A DNA stretch of 10,285 bases from Deinococcus sp. (GTDB lineage: Bacteria; Deinococcota; Deinococci; Deinococcales; Deinococcaceae). The notes under the pieces are model-generated. The model had not been told where the DNA came from and ran no database searches. It saw only the letters and a list, made by a program, of their open reading frames with translations. Numbering within the stretch: position 1 is the first letter of the stretch; each line of letters starts with the position of its first letter. The stretch lies in NCBI RefSeq assembly GCF_030523985.1, contig NZ_JAUNHK010000093.1, forward strand, positions 1 to 10,285, read 5' to 3'. Of this stretch, positions 1-8,684 are shown one piece after another. Position numbers and translations under genes: made by a program.

Positions 1-59
1 CCCGCTACCGCGCCCTGACCTTCGGCATCGCAGGGCTGTGGGTAGGCGACAAGCGGTAA
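1..59 (+). CDS. C-terminal end of an unidentified protein (partial)
   Basis: The frame starting at base 3 reads RYRALTFGIAGLWVGDKR and ends at TAA (57-59). The composition (Leu/Gly/Ala/Trp with a basic tail) and GC-rich third positions look like the end of a real gene entering from the left, but 18 residues are too few to name it. The next gene on this strand starts 49 bases later, so co-transcription is possible. This could also be a chance open frame, since only the tail is visible. Confidence 0.45.
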   Translation, partial: RYRALTFGIAGLWVGDKR

Positions 60-63
60 ACCT

Positions 64-86
64 GTCCGGGACGAAACTTTCCGGAC
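64..86 (+). other. Hairpin between the partial gene and the small membrane protein gene
   Basis: GTCCGGGA (64-71) pairs with TTCCGGAC (79-86), with one G-U pair, around a 7-base loop. No T tract follows, so it is not a classical terminator. It lies 12 bases before the AGGAG of the next gene and could be an attenuator, an mRNA-stabilising hairpin, or chance. Confidence 0.35.
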
Positions 87-108
87 GTGGGCAGCGTAGG
101 AGTGGTGT

Positions 109-495
109 ATGCCGCTGCTGCCCGTTGCCCTGTACACCGCCCTCGCCTTCCTGTTCGGCCTCTGGCAAGTGGGCTGGAGCCCGGAACGGTTGCCGCTGTG
201 GTTTTACGGTTATGCCCTGCTGGTGGGCTTTTTCTCGGCGCTGACTTTCCGGTTGCCCTCACTTGACCACGCCCAGCGCCCCTTTTGGCAACGCGTGGGC
301 CTGCGCGGAAGCAGCATGTTGCCCGTTATGGCCCTGCTGTCAGTGGACACCGTCCTCAGCCAACCGGCGCATCTGGGACGTTGGGCGGCGGCGTGCGCCT
401 TGGTGCTGCTGCTCAGTGGCCTGTTTTCCCTGTGGCTGGACAGGAAAAGTCAGCAGGGCAGCCGGGGGGCGCGGGTGCTCAAAGACTGGTTTTGA
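109..495 (+). CDS. Small four-helix integral membrane protein, function unknown
   Basis: This 128-residue protein has four hydrophobic stretches, at about residues 3-21, 29-47, 68-84 and 91-110. They are separated by short loops, and the basic C-terminal tail (RKSQQGSRGARVLKDWF) would face the cytoplasm under the positive-inside rule. I see no catalytic motif and do not recognise a family. The ATG at 109 is supported by AGGAG at 98-102 with a 6-base spacer, one of the few clear Shine-Dalgarno sites in the window. That suggests it is an internal cistron of a transcript entering from the left. It faces the thioesterase region tail to tail. Confidence 0.75.
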   Translation: MPLLPVALYTALAFLFGLWQVGWSPERLPLWFYGYALLVGFFSALTFRLPSLDHAQRPFWQRVGLRGSSMLPVMALLSVDTVLSQPAHLGRWAAACALVLLLSGLFSLWLDRKSQQGSRGARVLKDWF

Positions 496-507
496 CGCCT
501 CCGCGCT

Positions 508-651
508 CTACTCCCCTCCCAACAGCAGCTCCTCGAACGTCAGTCGTTCGGTCCCGTCCGTTGTCTGCTCACGCAGAGAGGCCGCTGCACTGCCCGCTGG
601 CAGCTCCAAGTCACGCGACACGAACGCCCCGAAGGTTGGCAGGTCGGGCCA
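508..651 (-). pseudogene. Coding-like 47-codon stretch directly after the thioesterase stop; gene remnant or unusual small ORF
   Basis: On the minus strand, in the same frame as the thioesterase and immediately after its TGA (654-652), an open frame runs 47 codons to TAG (510-508). It begins WPDLPTFGAFVSRDLELPAG and ends in a Leu/Glu-rich tail (LTFEELLLGGE). By hand count 36 of 47 third positions are G or C, like the real genes nearby, so it does not look random. There is no ATG; the only usable start inside is GTG at 621-619, giving 37 residues. An ATG overlapping the thioesterase stop (TGATG, ATG at 652-650) is in another frame and meets a stop after 13 codons, so a single frameshift would join it to this stretch. 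The likeliest reading is a decayed or frameshifted small gene that once followed the thioesterase. I do not recognise the family. Confidence 0.35.
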
Positions 652-1131
652 TCACGCCCCGATGCTAATCACGTTGCAGGTGCAGCGGCACAGCGAGGTG
701 GTGCGGCCCCGTTCGTCCTTCATCTCGATTTCCCAGACCATCAGCGATCGGCCCCGGTAGCTCAGGCGGGCTTCTCCCGTCACGAATCCTTCGGTCAGGC
801 CGCGCACATGGGTGCCGCTGAGGTCCACCCCGACCGCCACCTGCCGCTGCGGGTCGAGGTTGAGCCACGAGCCGACACTGGCGAGTTCTTCGGCCAGGGC
901 CAGGGTCGCGCCGCCGTGCAGCCGTCCGGCGGGCTGGCGGTTGCCCTCGACGGGCATGGTCGCCACGATGTTTTCCCGGCTCACCCGGACATAGCGAATG
1001 CCCAGCCGGGCACCCAGCGTTCCCGCCAAACCTTCTCCCTGCGGCCCGTTCATCTGCGCGGCCAGCTCCTCGGGGGTCAGGCGTTCCAGTTCCTCCGGGG
1101 TGGGCAGCGTCAGGTCAGGGTGCAGGGTCAT
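652..1131 (-). CDS. Hot-dog fold acyl-CoA thioesterase, YdiI/PaaI type
   Basis: This 159-residue protein probably hydrolyses a CoA thioester in the cytoplasm; the substrate cannot be read from the sequence. Residues 69-88 carry the family signature GRLHGGATLALAEELASVG, the start of the central hot-dog helix. His72 and Glu81 are in the positions of the conserved His and catalytic Glu of the YdiI/MenI/YbdB/PaaI thioesterases. The strands GVDLSGTHVRG (101-111) and GEARLSYRGRSLMVWEIEM (119-137) follow as usual. Length is close to the family norm, with an extra 20-30 residue Pro/Glu-rich N-terminus. I chose the ATG at 1131 because TAGCAT lies exactly 7 bases upstream (leaderless pattern). The frame stays open to 1206, but that extension reads through a repeat array. 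It lies 78 bases downstream of the CobW-type gene on the same strand. Confidence 0.9.
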   Translation of the reverse strand: MTLHPDLTLPTPEELERLTPEELAAQMNGPQGEGLAGTLGARLGIRYVRVSRENIVATMPVEGNRQPAGRLHGGATLALAEELASVGSWLNLDPQRQVAVGVDLSGTHVRGLTEGFVTGEARLSYRGRSLMVWEIEMKDERGRTTSLCRCTCNVISIGA

Positions 1132-1138
1132 GGGCCAC

Positions 1139-1144
1139 ATGCTA
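1139..1144 (-). promoter_or_regulatory. Putative -10 element of a leaderless promoter for the thioesterase
   Basis: Read on the minus strand this is TAGCAT followed by the 7-base spacer GTGGCCC and the ATG at 1131. It fits the TAnnnT-then-start pattern seen at five other starts in this window. No convincing -35 element and no Shine-Dalgarno sequence is visible. Confidence 0.45.
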
Positions 1145-1150
1145 CGGGAT

Positions 1151-1223
1151 AAATGGGCTTTGAGCCATGAGCTTTGAGGTTTGGGCCGGAAAAAATCATG
1201 CCTCACGGTTCATGGCTCACGGC
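1151..1223. repeat. Inverted array of a 14-base unit between the CobW-type and thioesterase genes
   Basis: On the plus strand, two tandem 14-base units at 1196-1209 (TCATGCCTCACGGT) and 1210-1223 (TCATGGCTCACGGC) match at 12 of 14 positions. The same unit occurs on the minus strand at 1170-1157 (TCATGGCTCAAAGC), with partial copies on both sides (CTCAAAGC at 1178-1171 and CCATTT at 1156-1151). The result is a perfect 10-base inverted repeat, TGAGCCATGA (1161-1170) with TCATGGCTCA (1210-1219). A further GGGCCG (1183-1188) can pair with CGGCCC (1220-1225). An A6 run (1190-1195) lies in the middle. The right-hand units overlap the last codons and stop of the CobW-type gene. It could act as an mRNA 3'-end or processing structure or be a small dispersed repeat; one window cannot decide. 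Confidence 0.65.
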
Positions 1224-2142
1224 CCGTTTCCACCACGCACGCCGCGAACGCCGCCGCGTACTCTTCCTGCTCCAGCCCCCGCCCGATAAACACCAGTTCG
1301 CTGCCGCCGAGCGCGTCGTCCCAGGCGTCGGCAGTAAAGAGGTCGCGCACCGCCTGAAACAAAATCCTTTGCGGGTAGCCGTGCAGCGTCAGGAAGCCTT
1401 TGACGCGCAGCACCTCGGCAGGCCGCGCCAGGATGTGCGAGGTCATGAAGCGCTGCCACGCGTAGGGGTCGAGCGGGCCGTCCGTTCGCAGCGTGAAACT
1501 GCGCAGTCCCGGCGTGTGCTGCACCGGGGGCGCGCCCTCCAGCACGCGGGGGTCGAAGTCGCGGCGCGAAAGCAGCTTTTCGGCGTCTATCTGCCCCTGC
1601 TCCACCCGCACGATGTCCGCCAGCGGGTTGATGCCGCGCAACACGCCCTCGGCGTGGTCCAGGCGGGCGGGGTCGGCCAGGTCGGTCTTGTTCAGCACCA
1701 CCAGCCCCGCGTAGGCGAGTTGGCGGGCCGCTTCGGGGTGGTCTTGCAGCGTTTGCAGGACGTGGCGGGCGTCCACCACCGCCACCAGCGAGGCCAGCGC
1801 GAAGGCCGCCCGCACCGCCGAATCGAGCAGAGTTGCCAGCACCGGGGTCGGGTCGGCCACGCCGCTCAGTTCGACAATCACGGCGTCGGGCTTTTGCTCG
1901 CGCATGGCAATCGTGACCAGGGCGCGCAGCAGGTCGTCGCGGCCCGTGCAGCACAGGCAGCCCGCCGTCAGCTCCTGCACGTCGTCTTCGAGTCGCTCGA
2001 TCAGGCCGCCGTCCACGCCCGTCTGCCCGAACTCGTTGACGATGATGCCCAGGCGGTGCGGCAGCGAGCGCACCAGATGGTTGACCAGGGTGGTCTTGCC
2101 CGCGCCCAGAAAGCCGCCGATGACGATGACAGGAATGTGCAT
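1210..2142 (-). CDS. COG0523/CobW-type G3E-family GTPase (metal-trafficking type)
   Basis: This 310-residue P-loop GTPase belongs to the G3E family, whose members insert or deliver metals (Zn, Co, Fe). Walker A is GGFLGAGKTT (residues 9-18). The CxCC metal-binding motif typical of COG0523 is GCLCC (Cys62, Cys64, Cys65). The switch/Walker B region VIVELSGVADP covers 88-98, and the guanine-specificity motif NKTD is at 151-154. A CobW C-terminal domain follows from about residue 212 (RSFTLRTDGPLDPYAWQRF), with a conserved VKGFL (248-252). The length is normal for the family. No His-rich metal-storage loop is present. The ATG at 2142 has TATCCT 7 bases upstream and no Shine-Dalgarno. The metal and client protein cannot be assigned; the thioesterase downstream gives no hint. 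A Zur box was not recognised. Confidence 0.95.
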   Translation of the reverse strand: MHIPVIVIGGFLGAGKTTLVNHLVRSLPHRLGIIVNEFGQTGVDGGLIERLEDDVQELTAGCLCCTGRDDLLRALVTIAMREQKPDAVIVELSGVADPTPVLATLLDSAVRAAFALASLVAVVDARHVLQTLQDHPEAARQLAYAGLVVLNKTDLADPARLDHAEGVLRGINPLADIVRVEQGQIDAEKLLSRRDFDPRVLEGAPPVQHTPGLRSFTLRTDGPLDPYAWQRFMTSHILARPAEVLRVKGFLTLHGYPQRILFQAVRDLFTADAWDDALGGSELVFIGRGLEQEEYAAAFAACVVETGREP

Positions 2143-2149
2143 GGGGCTC

Positions 2150-2155
2150 AGGATA
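2150..2155 (-). promoter_or_regulatory. Putative -10 element of a leaderless promoter for the CobW-type gene
   Basis: The minus-strand hexamer TATCCT stands 7 bases (GAGCCCC) before the ATG at 2142. No Shine-Dalgarno is present and no good -35 hexamer is found 16-18 bases further upstream. Confidence 0.45.
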
Positions 2156-2226
2156 GGCCGACTGCGCTAGGCGCTGCCCCCACCCACTAAGCGTTCTGGC
2201 GCAACATTTTCCTGACCCACTTTTTC

Positions 2227-2232
2227 TACACT
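2227..2232 (+). promoter_or_regulatory. Putative -10 element of a leaderless promoter for the HNH endonuclease gene
   Basis: TACACT is followed by GAAGC and then the ATG at 2238. The 11-mer TACACTGAAGC is identical to the one in front of the dnaX leader ORF (4527-4537). No Shine-Dalgarno lies before the ATG. Confidence 0.5.
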
Positions 2233-2237
2233 GAAGC

Positions 2238-2807
2238 ATGAACACTCAGGCCCGGAAGGAGGAAACCCGAATACCCCCGCCCGCACCCGCCCGCATCGCG
2301 CCCGATCTGAGCGCCCCGCGTGTGCTGGTGCTGAACGCTTCGTATGAGCCTTTGCAGGTCACGAGCATCAAACGGGCCATTACGCTGCTGCAATACGGCG
2401 TGGCCGAAGTGCTCGAAGAGAGCCGCGACGTGATTCGCTCGCCCAGCACGGTCATGCAGGTGCCGAGCGTGATTCGGCTGCGTAGGTACGTGCGCCGCCC
2501 CCGCACCGAGGCCGTGCCCTTCAACCGCCGCAACGTGCTGCGCCGCGACCATTTCACCTGCCAGTACTGCGGCAGCCAGAACGAACTGACGCTCGACCAT
2601 GTGCAGCCCCGGTCACGCGGCGGCAAGCACGGCTGGGACAACGTGGTGACCGCCTGCCGCGAGTGCAACCAGCGCAAGGGCAACCGCACCCCCGAGGAAG
2701 CCGCCATGCCGCTGCGAACCCTCCCGCACGCGCCCACCTTCGGCGTGTACGCGCACGGGCAATTTGCCCACTGGCAGCCCGAGTGGAGCGGCTACATCCG
2801 GGGCTGA
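2238..2807 (+). CDS. HNH endonuclease family protein with a CxxC...CxxC zinc site
   Basis: This 189-residue protein has a complete HNH nuclease domain at residues 95-160. A zinc site is formed by Cys108-x2-Cys111 and Cys140-x2-Cys143, and the beta-beta-alpha metal core has Asp120-His121, Asn135 and the CNQRKGNRTP stretch (143-152). The sequence DHVQPRSRGGKHGWDNVVTAC matches the McrA-like HNH proteins found singly in many bacterial chromosomes, including cyanobacteria and Deinococcus; their role is not well established. An N-terminal domain (27-92, starting RVLVLNASYEPLQV) is typical of this subgroup and separates it from phage homing nucleases. The catalytic residues look intact, so nicking or cutting of DNA is expected but unproven. 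No methylase or immunity gene is adjacent. The start at 2238 fits the leaderless motif. The 3' end overlaps the convergent GGDEF gene by 16 bases. Confidence 0.93.
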   Translation: MNTQARKEETRIPPPAPARIAPDLSAPRVLVLNASYEPLQVTSIKRAITLLQYGVAEVLEESRDVIRSPSTVMQVPSVIRLRRYVRRPRTEAVPFNRRNVLRRDHFTCQYCGSQNELTLDHVQPRSRGGKHGWDNVVTACRECNQRKGNRTPEEAAMPLRTLPHAPTFGVYAHGQFAHWQPEWSGYIRG

Positions 2808-4435
2808 GCCGGGGACTGGGGTTCGGGCGCAAAGAATTCTTCGGGTTCGAGCACCACGGTGCGGTTGCGCCCCCCCTCCTTGGCCTGATAGAGGGCCTGG
2901 TCCGCACGGCCCAGCAGTGAGACGGCGGTGTCGTCGGGCCGCGCCCGCGTGAGGCCCAGGCTGATGGTGACGGTATTGGGCGGGTCGTCCCAGCGCAGGC
3001 CCATGACCTGCTGGCGGAGCTGCTCGGCCAGGTTGTAGGCTTCGCGGTCACTCAGGTCTTCGGCGGCCAGCAGCAATTCCTCGCCACCGTAGCGGGCGGC
3101 GAAGGTCCGGCGGCCCGCTTGCTGAAAAAGCTGGGCGATGCGGCGCAGCACCTCGTCTCCGAACAGGTGCGAGTAGGTGTCGTTGATGCCCTTGAAGTGG
3201 TCTATGTCGGCCAGAATGACGTGCAGGCTGTGGCCCGTCAGGGTCAGTCGCCCGATGAGGCCAGGGAGCTTTTCCTCGATGGCGCGGCGGTTGTGCAGCC
3301 CCGTCAGGCTGTCGGTGCGGGCCTCATACTCGGCCTTCCGCAACCGTCCTTGCAGGGGGTCGCCCTTCAGCAGAACCGCGTCATGTGCCTCCTGCACGAA
3401 CTCCATGTTCTCGCGGGTCAGGAGATGGTTGCGCCGCTGCAGCAGCGCGACGCGTTCCTTCTGGATTTCCAGCGCCCGCCGCCACTCGCCCAGGGCCTCG
3501 TAGCGGGCCGCCAGGACTTCGAGCAGTTCGCCGTCGGCCTCGGTGATGCCGCTTTTGCGGCTCAGGTCCAGGGCCTCGCGCAGCAGCGTTATGGCCTGTG
3601 CCGGGTCGTCGAGCAACCGGGCCAGGGCCAGCCGCGCCTTGATTTCGCCGTAGCAGTAGTGGCTCCGGGTGGAGGTGAGGGCGTCCCTGAGTTTCTGCTC
3701 GGCCTCGGCGTTGCGCCCTTGCTGCACCAGCCAGTCGGCCCAGAGCAGTTCGCGCTCGCAGTGGACGACCCAGGGAGACAGGGGGTCTTGCAGGTGGTCG
3801 GAGCGGCGCAGGCTCTGCTCGGCCATGTCCAGGTGTTCGGCGGTGTGCCCCGGCTGACCCAGCGTGCGGTGATGCTGTGCCAGGAGCAGGTTGGCGTGGG
3901 CGCGGGTCAACTCGCTGTAGACCTGCATCTCCGGGGCCAGGATCGAGAACTGGCTCAGACGGTCGAGGGTATGCAGCGCCTTTTCCGGTTCGTTCCAGAG
4001 GTTGTAGGCGGCGGCGACATTGATGATGATTCGCCCTGTCAGCGTTGGCGGAATGGCCCCGGCTTCCTGCTGAACAATCTGATACCCGGCCTGCAATTCC
4101 CGCATGGCGTCGCGTATCTCGCCGCGCATGACGTGCAGCAGCCCCAGGTTGTTGGCGGCCTTGACCCGCATCGCCGCGTCCCCGATGTCCTCGGCGAGCT
4201 GCTGGACCCGCAGCAACTTCTGGTGGGCCAGCTGGCTCAGACCCAGGTCAATTTCGATGGTCGCCTGAAAGTTGAGGGCTTGGGCCAGCAGGTCGGTTTC
4301 GCCGGAAGATTCGACAACGCGGGCGGCTTCTTGGACCCAGATGTAACTGCGTTCGAGCGAGCGTCCACACAGCCAACGTGCGGCAGCAAGGAGCCGGGCC
4401 GCACGGCTGAGGGGAGGGCCAGCTGGTGAGGGCAT
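2792..4435 (-). CDS. TPR-repeat GGDEF protein (probable diguanylate cyclase)
   Basis: This 547-residue protein has no transmembrane segment or signal peptide, so it is cytoplasmic. Residues about 20-345 are all-helical with TPR-like units (for example ANNLGLLHVMRGEIRDAMREL and ARYEALGEWRRALEIQKERV), likely a protein-interaction or sensory module. A helical linker (346-368) leads into the GGDEF domain (about 369-530), with TDSLTGLHNRR (374-384) and DIDHFKGIND (410-419). The active-site loop is GGEEL (450-454) instead of GGDEF. Glu at the third position is tolerated in active cyclases (GGEEF); the final Leu is less usual. The inhibitory I-site is missing: where RxxD should be, five residues before the loop, the protein has GRRT (441-444). 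It therefore probably makes c-di-GMP without product inhibition by this site. TAAATT 6 bases before the ATG at 4435 supports the start. Confidence 0.94.
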   Translation of the reverse strand: MPSPAGPPLSRAARLLAAARWLCGRSLERSYIWVQEAARVVESSGETDLLAQALNFQATIEIDLGLSQLAHQKLLRVQQLAEDIGDAAMRVKAANNLGLLHVMRGEIRDAMRELQAGYQIVQQEAGAIPPTLTGRIIINVAAAYNLWNEPEKALHTLDRLSQFSILAPEMQVYSELTRAHANLLLAQHHRTLGQPGHTAEHLDMAEQSLRRSDHLQDPLSPWVVHCERELLWADWLVQQGRNAEAEQKLRDALTSTRSHYCYGEIKARLALARLLDDPAQAITLLREALDLSRKSGITEADGELLEVLAARYEALGEWRRALEIQKERVALLQRRNHLLTRENMEFVQEAHDAVLLKGDPLQGRLRKAEYEARTDSLTGLHNRRAIEEKLPGLIGRLTLTGHSLHVILADIDHFKGINDTYSHLFGDEVLRRIAQLFQQAGRRTFAARYGGEELLLAAEDLSDREAYNLAEQLRQQVMGLRWDDPPNTVTISLGLTRARPDDTAVSLLGRADQALYQAKEGGRNRTVVLEPEEFFAPEPQSPAQPRM

Positions 4436-4441
4436 GGGGTC

Positions 4442-4447
4442 AATTTA
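4442..4447 (-). promoter_or_regulatory. Putative -10 element of a leaderless promoter for the TPR-GGDEF gene
   Basis: The minus-strand TAAATT is followed by GACCCC and the ATG at 4435. A CTGCCA stretch further upstream resembles a weak -35 element. It diverges from the dnaX promoter about 80 bases away. Confidence 0.45.
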
Positions 4448-4526
4448 ACGCAGCGCCCTGGGGGCTTGGCAGTACATCAAGCTCGCCTTGGTGATACGCT
4501 CACACCGTAATCCTTTCCCTGGCCTG

Positions 4527-4532
4527 TACACT
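4527..4532 (+). promoter_or_regulatory. Putative -10 element driving the dnaX leader ORF and dnaX
   Basis: TACACT is followed by GAAGCC and a GTG at 4539. The 11-mer TACACTGAAGC is the same as in front of the HNH gene. It implies a transcript beginning at or near the GTG, about 60 bases before the dnaX ATG. No clear -35 element is seen. Confidence 0.5.
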
Positions 4533-4538
4533 GAAGCC

Positions 4539-4600
4539 GTGAACGGGACCATGACGCGACAGCACCATCCCCCAGCGTCCTGCCCCCCCCGGAGGCGTCC

Positions 4601-4604
<4 letters not shown>
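4539..4604 (+). CDS. Putative leaderless 21-codon leader peptide upstream of dnaX
   Basis: A GTG at 4539, 6 bases after the TACACT hexamer, opens a 21-codon frame: (M)NGTMTRQHHPPASCPPRRRP. Its TGA (4602-4604) overlaps the dnaX ATG as ATGA, the classic geometry for translational coupling. The dnaX Shine-Dalgarno GGAGG (4591-4595) lies inside the frame. Near its end the ORF contains a C8 run (4583-4590) and three Arg codons. One extra C would put the leader in frame with dnaX, adding 22 residues to DnaX. No family is recognised and the peptide itself may have no function. The alternative is a plain 5' UTR in which the ORF is accidental. Confidence 0.4.
4591..4595 (+). promoter_or_regulatory. 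Shine-Dalgarno site of dnaX
   Basis: GGAGG sits 5 bases before the ATG at 4601 and directly after a C8 run. It fixes the dnaX start. dnaX is one of only two genes in the window with a strong Shine-Dalgarno sequence, which agrees with its not being the first reading frame of its transcript. Confidence 0.75.
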
Positions 4605-6829
<2,225 letters not shown>

Positions 6830-6857
6830 GCGGGGCGGGGGCGATGCCCGCGTGCGC

Positions 6858-6863
6858 TAGCCT
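6858..6863 (+). promoter_or_regulatory. Weak -10-like hexamer upstream of the GHL10 protein gene
   Basis: TAGCCT lies 12 bases before the ATG at 6876, further than the 5-7 bases seen at the other starts. It would give a 5' leader of only a few bases. No Shine-Dalgarno is visible. Read-through from dnaX, which ends 46 bases before the gene, is equally possible. Confidence 0.25.
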
Positions 6864-6875
6864 GCCGCCTGAACT

Positions 6876-8675
6876 ATGTCGAATGTCTCCATGCGCCGCC
6901 TTGCCCTGAGTCTCGCCCTGGCGGGGTCGGTGCTGGCCCAGACTGCGCCGCCCGCCCCTACTGCGCCATCGGCCCCGGCCTTCGCCCGACTCGCGCAGTG
7001 GCTGCCCAAGCACGACTTTTTGCCGCTGCCCCTCTTTCCGCTGCCCAACCTGTGGCCTGTCGAGCTTCCGGCGGCTCCCGCAAGTGCCGACACCCGTCCT
7101 GGCGACCCGGCGGGCCAGGCACCCTCGCCCGACTTGCCTGTGCTGACCCCCTCTGACTCGGATTTGCCGCTGCCTGCGCTGGGCGGCGACCTGAGTACGC
7201 CCGTCACGGGGGCAGCGGTGCGCGGGCTGTGGGTGGACGCCTTCGGCCCTGGCCTGAAGACGCGGGCGCAGGTGCAGCAGACGGTGGAGGACGCCCTCGC
7301 GCTGGGCGTCAACACCCTGTTCGTGCAGGCCATTCGGCGCGGCGACTGCCTGTGCATGAAAAGCGGTCTGCCGCTCATCACCGACCAGGCGCTCGAAAAG
7401 GATTTCGACCCGCTGGCGGTCATCACCCGGCTGGCGCACGAGCGCGGTCTGAAGGTCATCGCCTGGGCCAGTGTGACGGGGGTGGCGAACGCCGCTGTGC
7501 CGAGTACCGCCCCCGGTCACGTCATGAAGACGCACGGGCCGAACAGCGGGGCGCAGTCGTGGCTGGCCCGCCGCGCCGACGGCTCCTGGCTGGAAGGGCG
7601 CGACGGCTGGCTGGACGCCGGGATTCCGGGAGCCGCCGATTTTATGGTGCAGAGCGTGGTGGGCCTCGTGCGAAATTACCCGGTGGACGGGCTGCAACTC
7701 GACCGCATCCGCTACCCCGACGGGGGCAACTGGGGCTACGACCCCAAAACGCTGGCCCGCTACCGCGCCGAGAGTGGGGCCAGCGGCACCCCCGCCGCGA
7801 GCGACCCGCGCTGGCAGGCCTGGAAACGTGAGCAGGTCACGGCCCTGGTGCGCCGCATCGCGCTGGAGGTCAAGTCGGTGCGGCCCGACGCCTGGATGAG
7901 TGCCGCCACCATCACCTACGGAGCGCCGCCCGCGCCCGGCGACCTGGCGGCCTTTGCGAAGTCCCGCACCATGACCGACGTGGCGCAGGACTGGCCCACC
8001 TGGGTGCAGCAGGGCCTCATCGAACTCAACGTGCCGATGAACTACAAGCGCGACGCCTTGCCCGAGCAGCGGGCGTGGTTCGACGGCTGGAACAGCTTTG
8101 CCGACAGTGTGCGCCGCCGCGCCGACGGGCAAAGCAGCGCCCTGGCCGCCGGAACCGCCCTCTACCTCAACCCCCCGGCCCAGAGCGCGGCGCAGGCCGA
8201 GCGCAGCGTGCGGGCGGGGCTGGGCTGGGTGGGGTACTCCTACCGCACGCCCACCCTCGGCGTCTACGAGGGCAAGGAAAGCCCCGCACAGGGCCGGGAG
8301 CTGGTGCGGGGGGCGCTGCGGGCCAAACCCGGCATCCTGCCCGCCGACCTGCGTTGGAACGAGGTGGCTCCCAGTGCGCGGGGGCTGCTGGGGCGCATTC
8401 AGGGTGCGGAGGTGCTGGGCGGTCAACGGGTCACGGCGTGGCAGGAAGGCCGCGAGGTGGCGCAGGTCAGAACCGACGGCAACGGCTACTACGGCTTCCT
8501 GATTCTTCCGGCGGGCCGCACCGAAATTCGGGTGGGCACCCAGAGCTGGACAGTCACGGTACCCGAGCGCGGCGTGGTGCGCGTGCCGGACTTGCTGCTG
8601 CGGCCCCTGCCGGGCGCGGCCCCGGCTCCTGCAGTGGTCAGCCCGGGAACGCCGCCTGCCGTCAAGCCGAAGTAG
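6876..8675 (+). CDS. Secreted GHL10-family (glycosyl hydrolase-like 10, YngK-like) protein with a C-terminal carboxypeptidase-regulatory-like domain
   Basis: This 599-residue protein is probably exported and acts on a cell-envelope or extracellular glycan; substrate unknown. A signal peptide occupies residues 1-21 (MRR, then a Leu/Ala core, with a likely cut after VLA before QTAPP); there is no lipobox Cys. A Pro-rich segment (22-112) precedes the GHL10 (DUF187) TIM-barrel-like domain, about 114-495. That domain carries RGLWVD (116-121), GVNTLFVQ (144-151), DGLQLDRIRYP (271-281) and LNVPMNY (384-390). The acidic residues of LQLDRIRYP are the usual candidates for catalysis. A small beta domain (505-575) with VRTDGNGYYGFLILPAG (531-547) resembles carboxypeptidase regulatory-like repeats, and a Pro-rich tail ends the protein. 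The ATG at 6876 was chosen; the ATG at 6891 would also leave a usable signal peptide. Confidence 0.9.
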   Translation: MSNVSMRRLALSLALAGSVLAQTAPPAPTAPSAPAFARLAQWLPKHDFLPLPLFPLPNLWPVELPAAPASADTRPGDPAGQAPSPDLPVLTPSDSDLPLPALGGDLSTPVTGAAVRGLWVDAFGPGLKTRAQVQQTVEDALALGVNTLFVQAIRRGDCLCMKSGLPLITDQALEKDFDPLAVITRLAHERGLKVIAWASVTGVANAAVPSTAPGHVMKTHGPNSGAQSWLARRADGSWLEGRDGWLDAGIPGAADFMVQSVVGLVRNYPVDGLQLDRIRYPDGGNWGYDPKTLARYRAESGASGTPAASDPRWQAWKREQVTALVRRIALEVKSVRPDAWMSAATITYGAPPAPGDLAAFAKSRTMTDVAQDWPTWVQQGLIELNVPMNYKRDALPEQRAWFDGWNSFADSVRRRADGQSSALAAGTALYLNPPAQSAAQAERSVRAGLGWVGYSYRTPTLGVYEGKESPAQGRELVRGALRAKPGILPADLRWNEVAPSARGLLGRIQGAEVLGGQRVTAWQEGREVAQVRTDGNGYYGFLILPAGRTEIRVGTQSWTVTVPERGVVRVPDLLLRPLPGAAPAPAVVSPGTPPAVKPK

Positions 8676-8684
8676 GCCGGGCGC

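Noticed and set aside
1132..1206. A 25-residue N-terminal extension of the thioesterase (ATG at 1206)
   Set aside because: It reads through the repeat array, has no family similarity, and would ignore the TAGCAT/7-base/ATG pattern at 1131.
1174..2190. A 338-codon plus-strand frame opposite the CobW-type gene
   Set aside because: It is antisense to a gene with intact Walker A, CxCC and NKTD motifs. The composition (His/Arg/Gln-rich) is typical of a shadow.
3119..4429. A 436-codon plus-strand frame opposite the TPR-GGDEF gene
   Set aside because: It is an antisense shadow. The minus-strand frame has the TPR and GGDEF domains and a promoter-like hexamer at its start.
6835..6851. A GC hairpin after dnaX (GCGGG...CCCGC) as a terminator
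   Set aside because: The stem is only 5 base pairs and no T tract follows. Read-through into the next gene is as likely.
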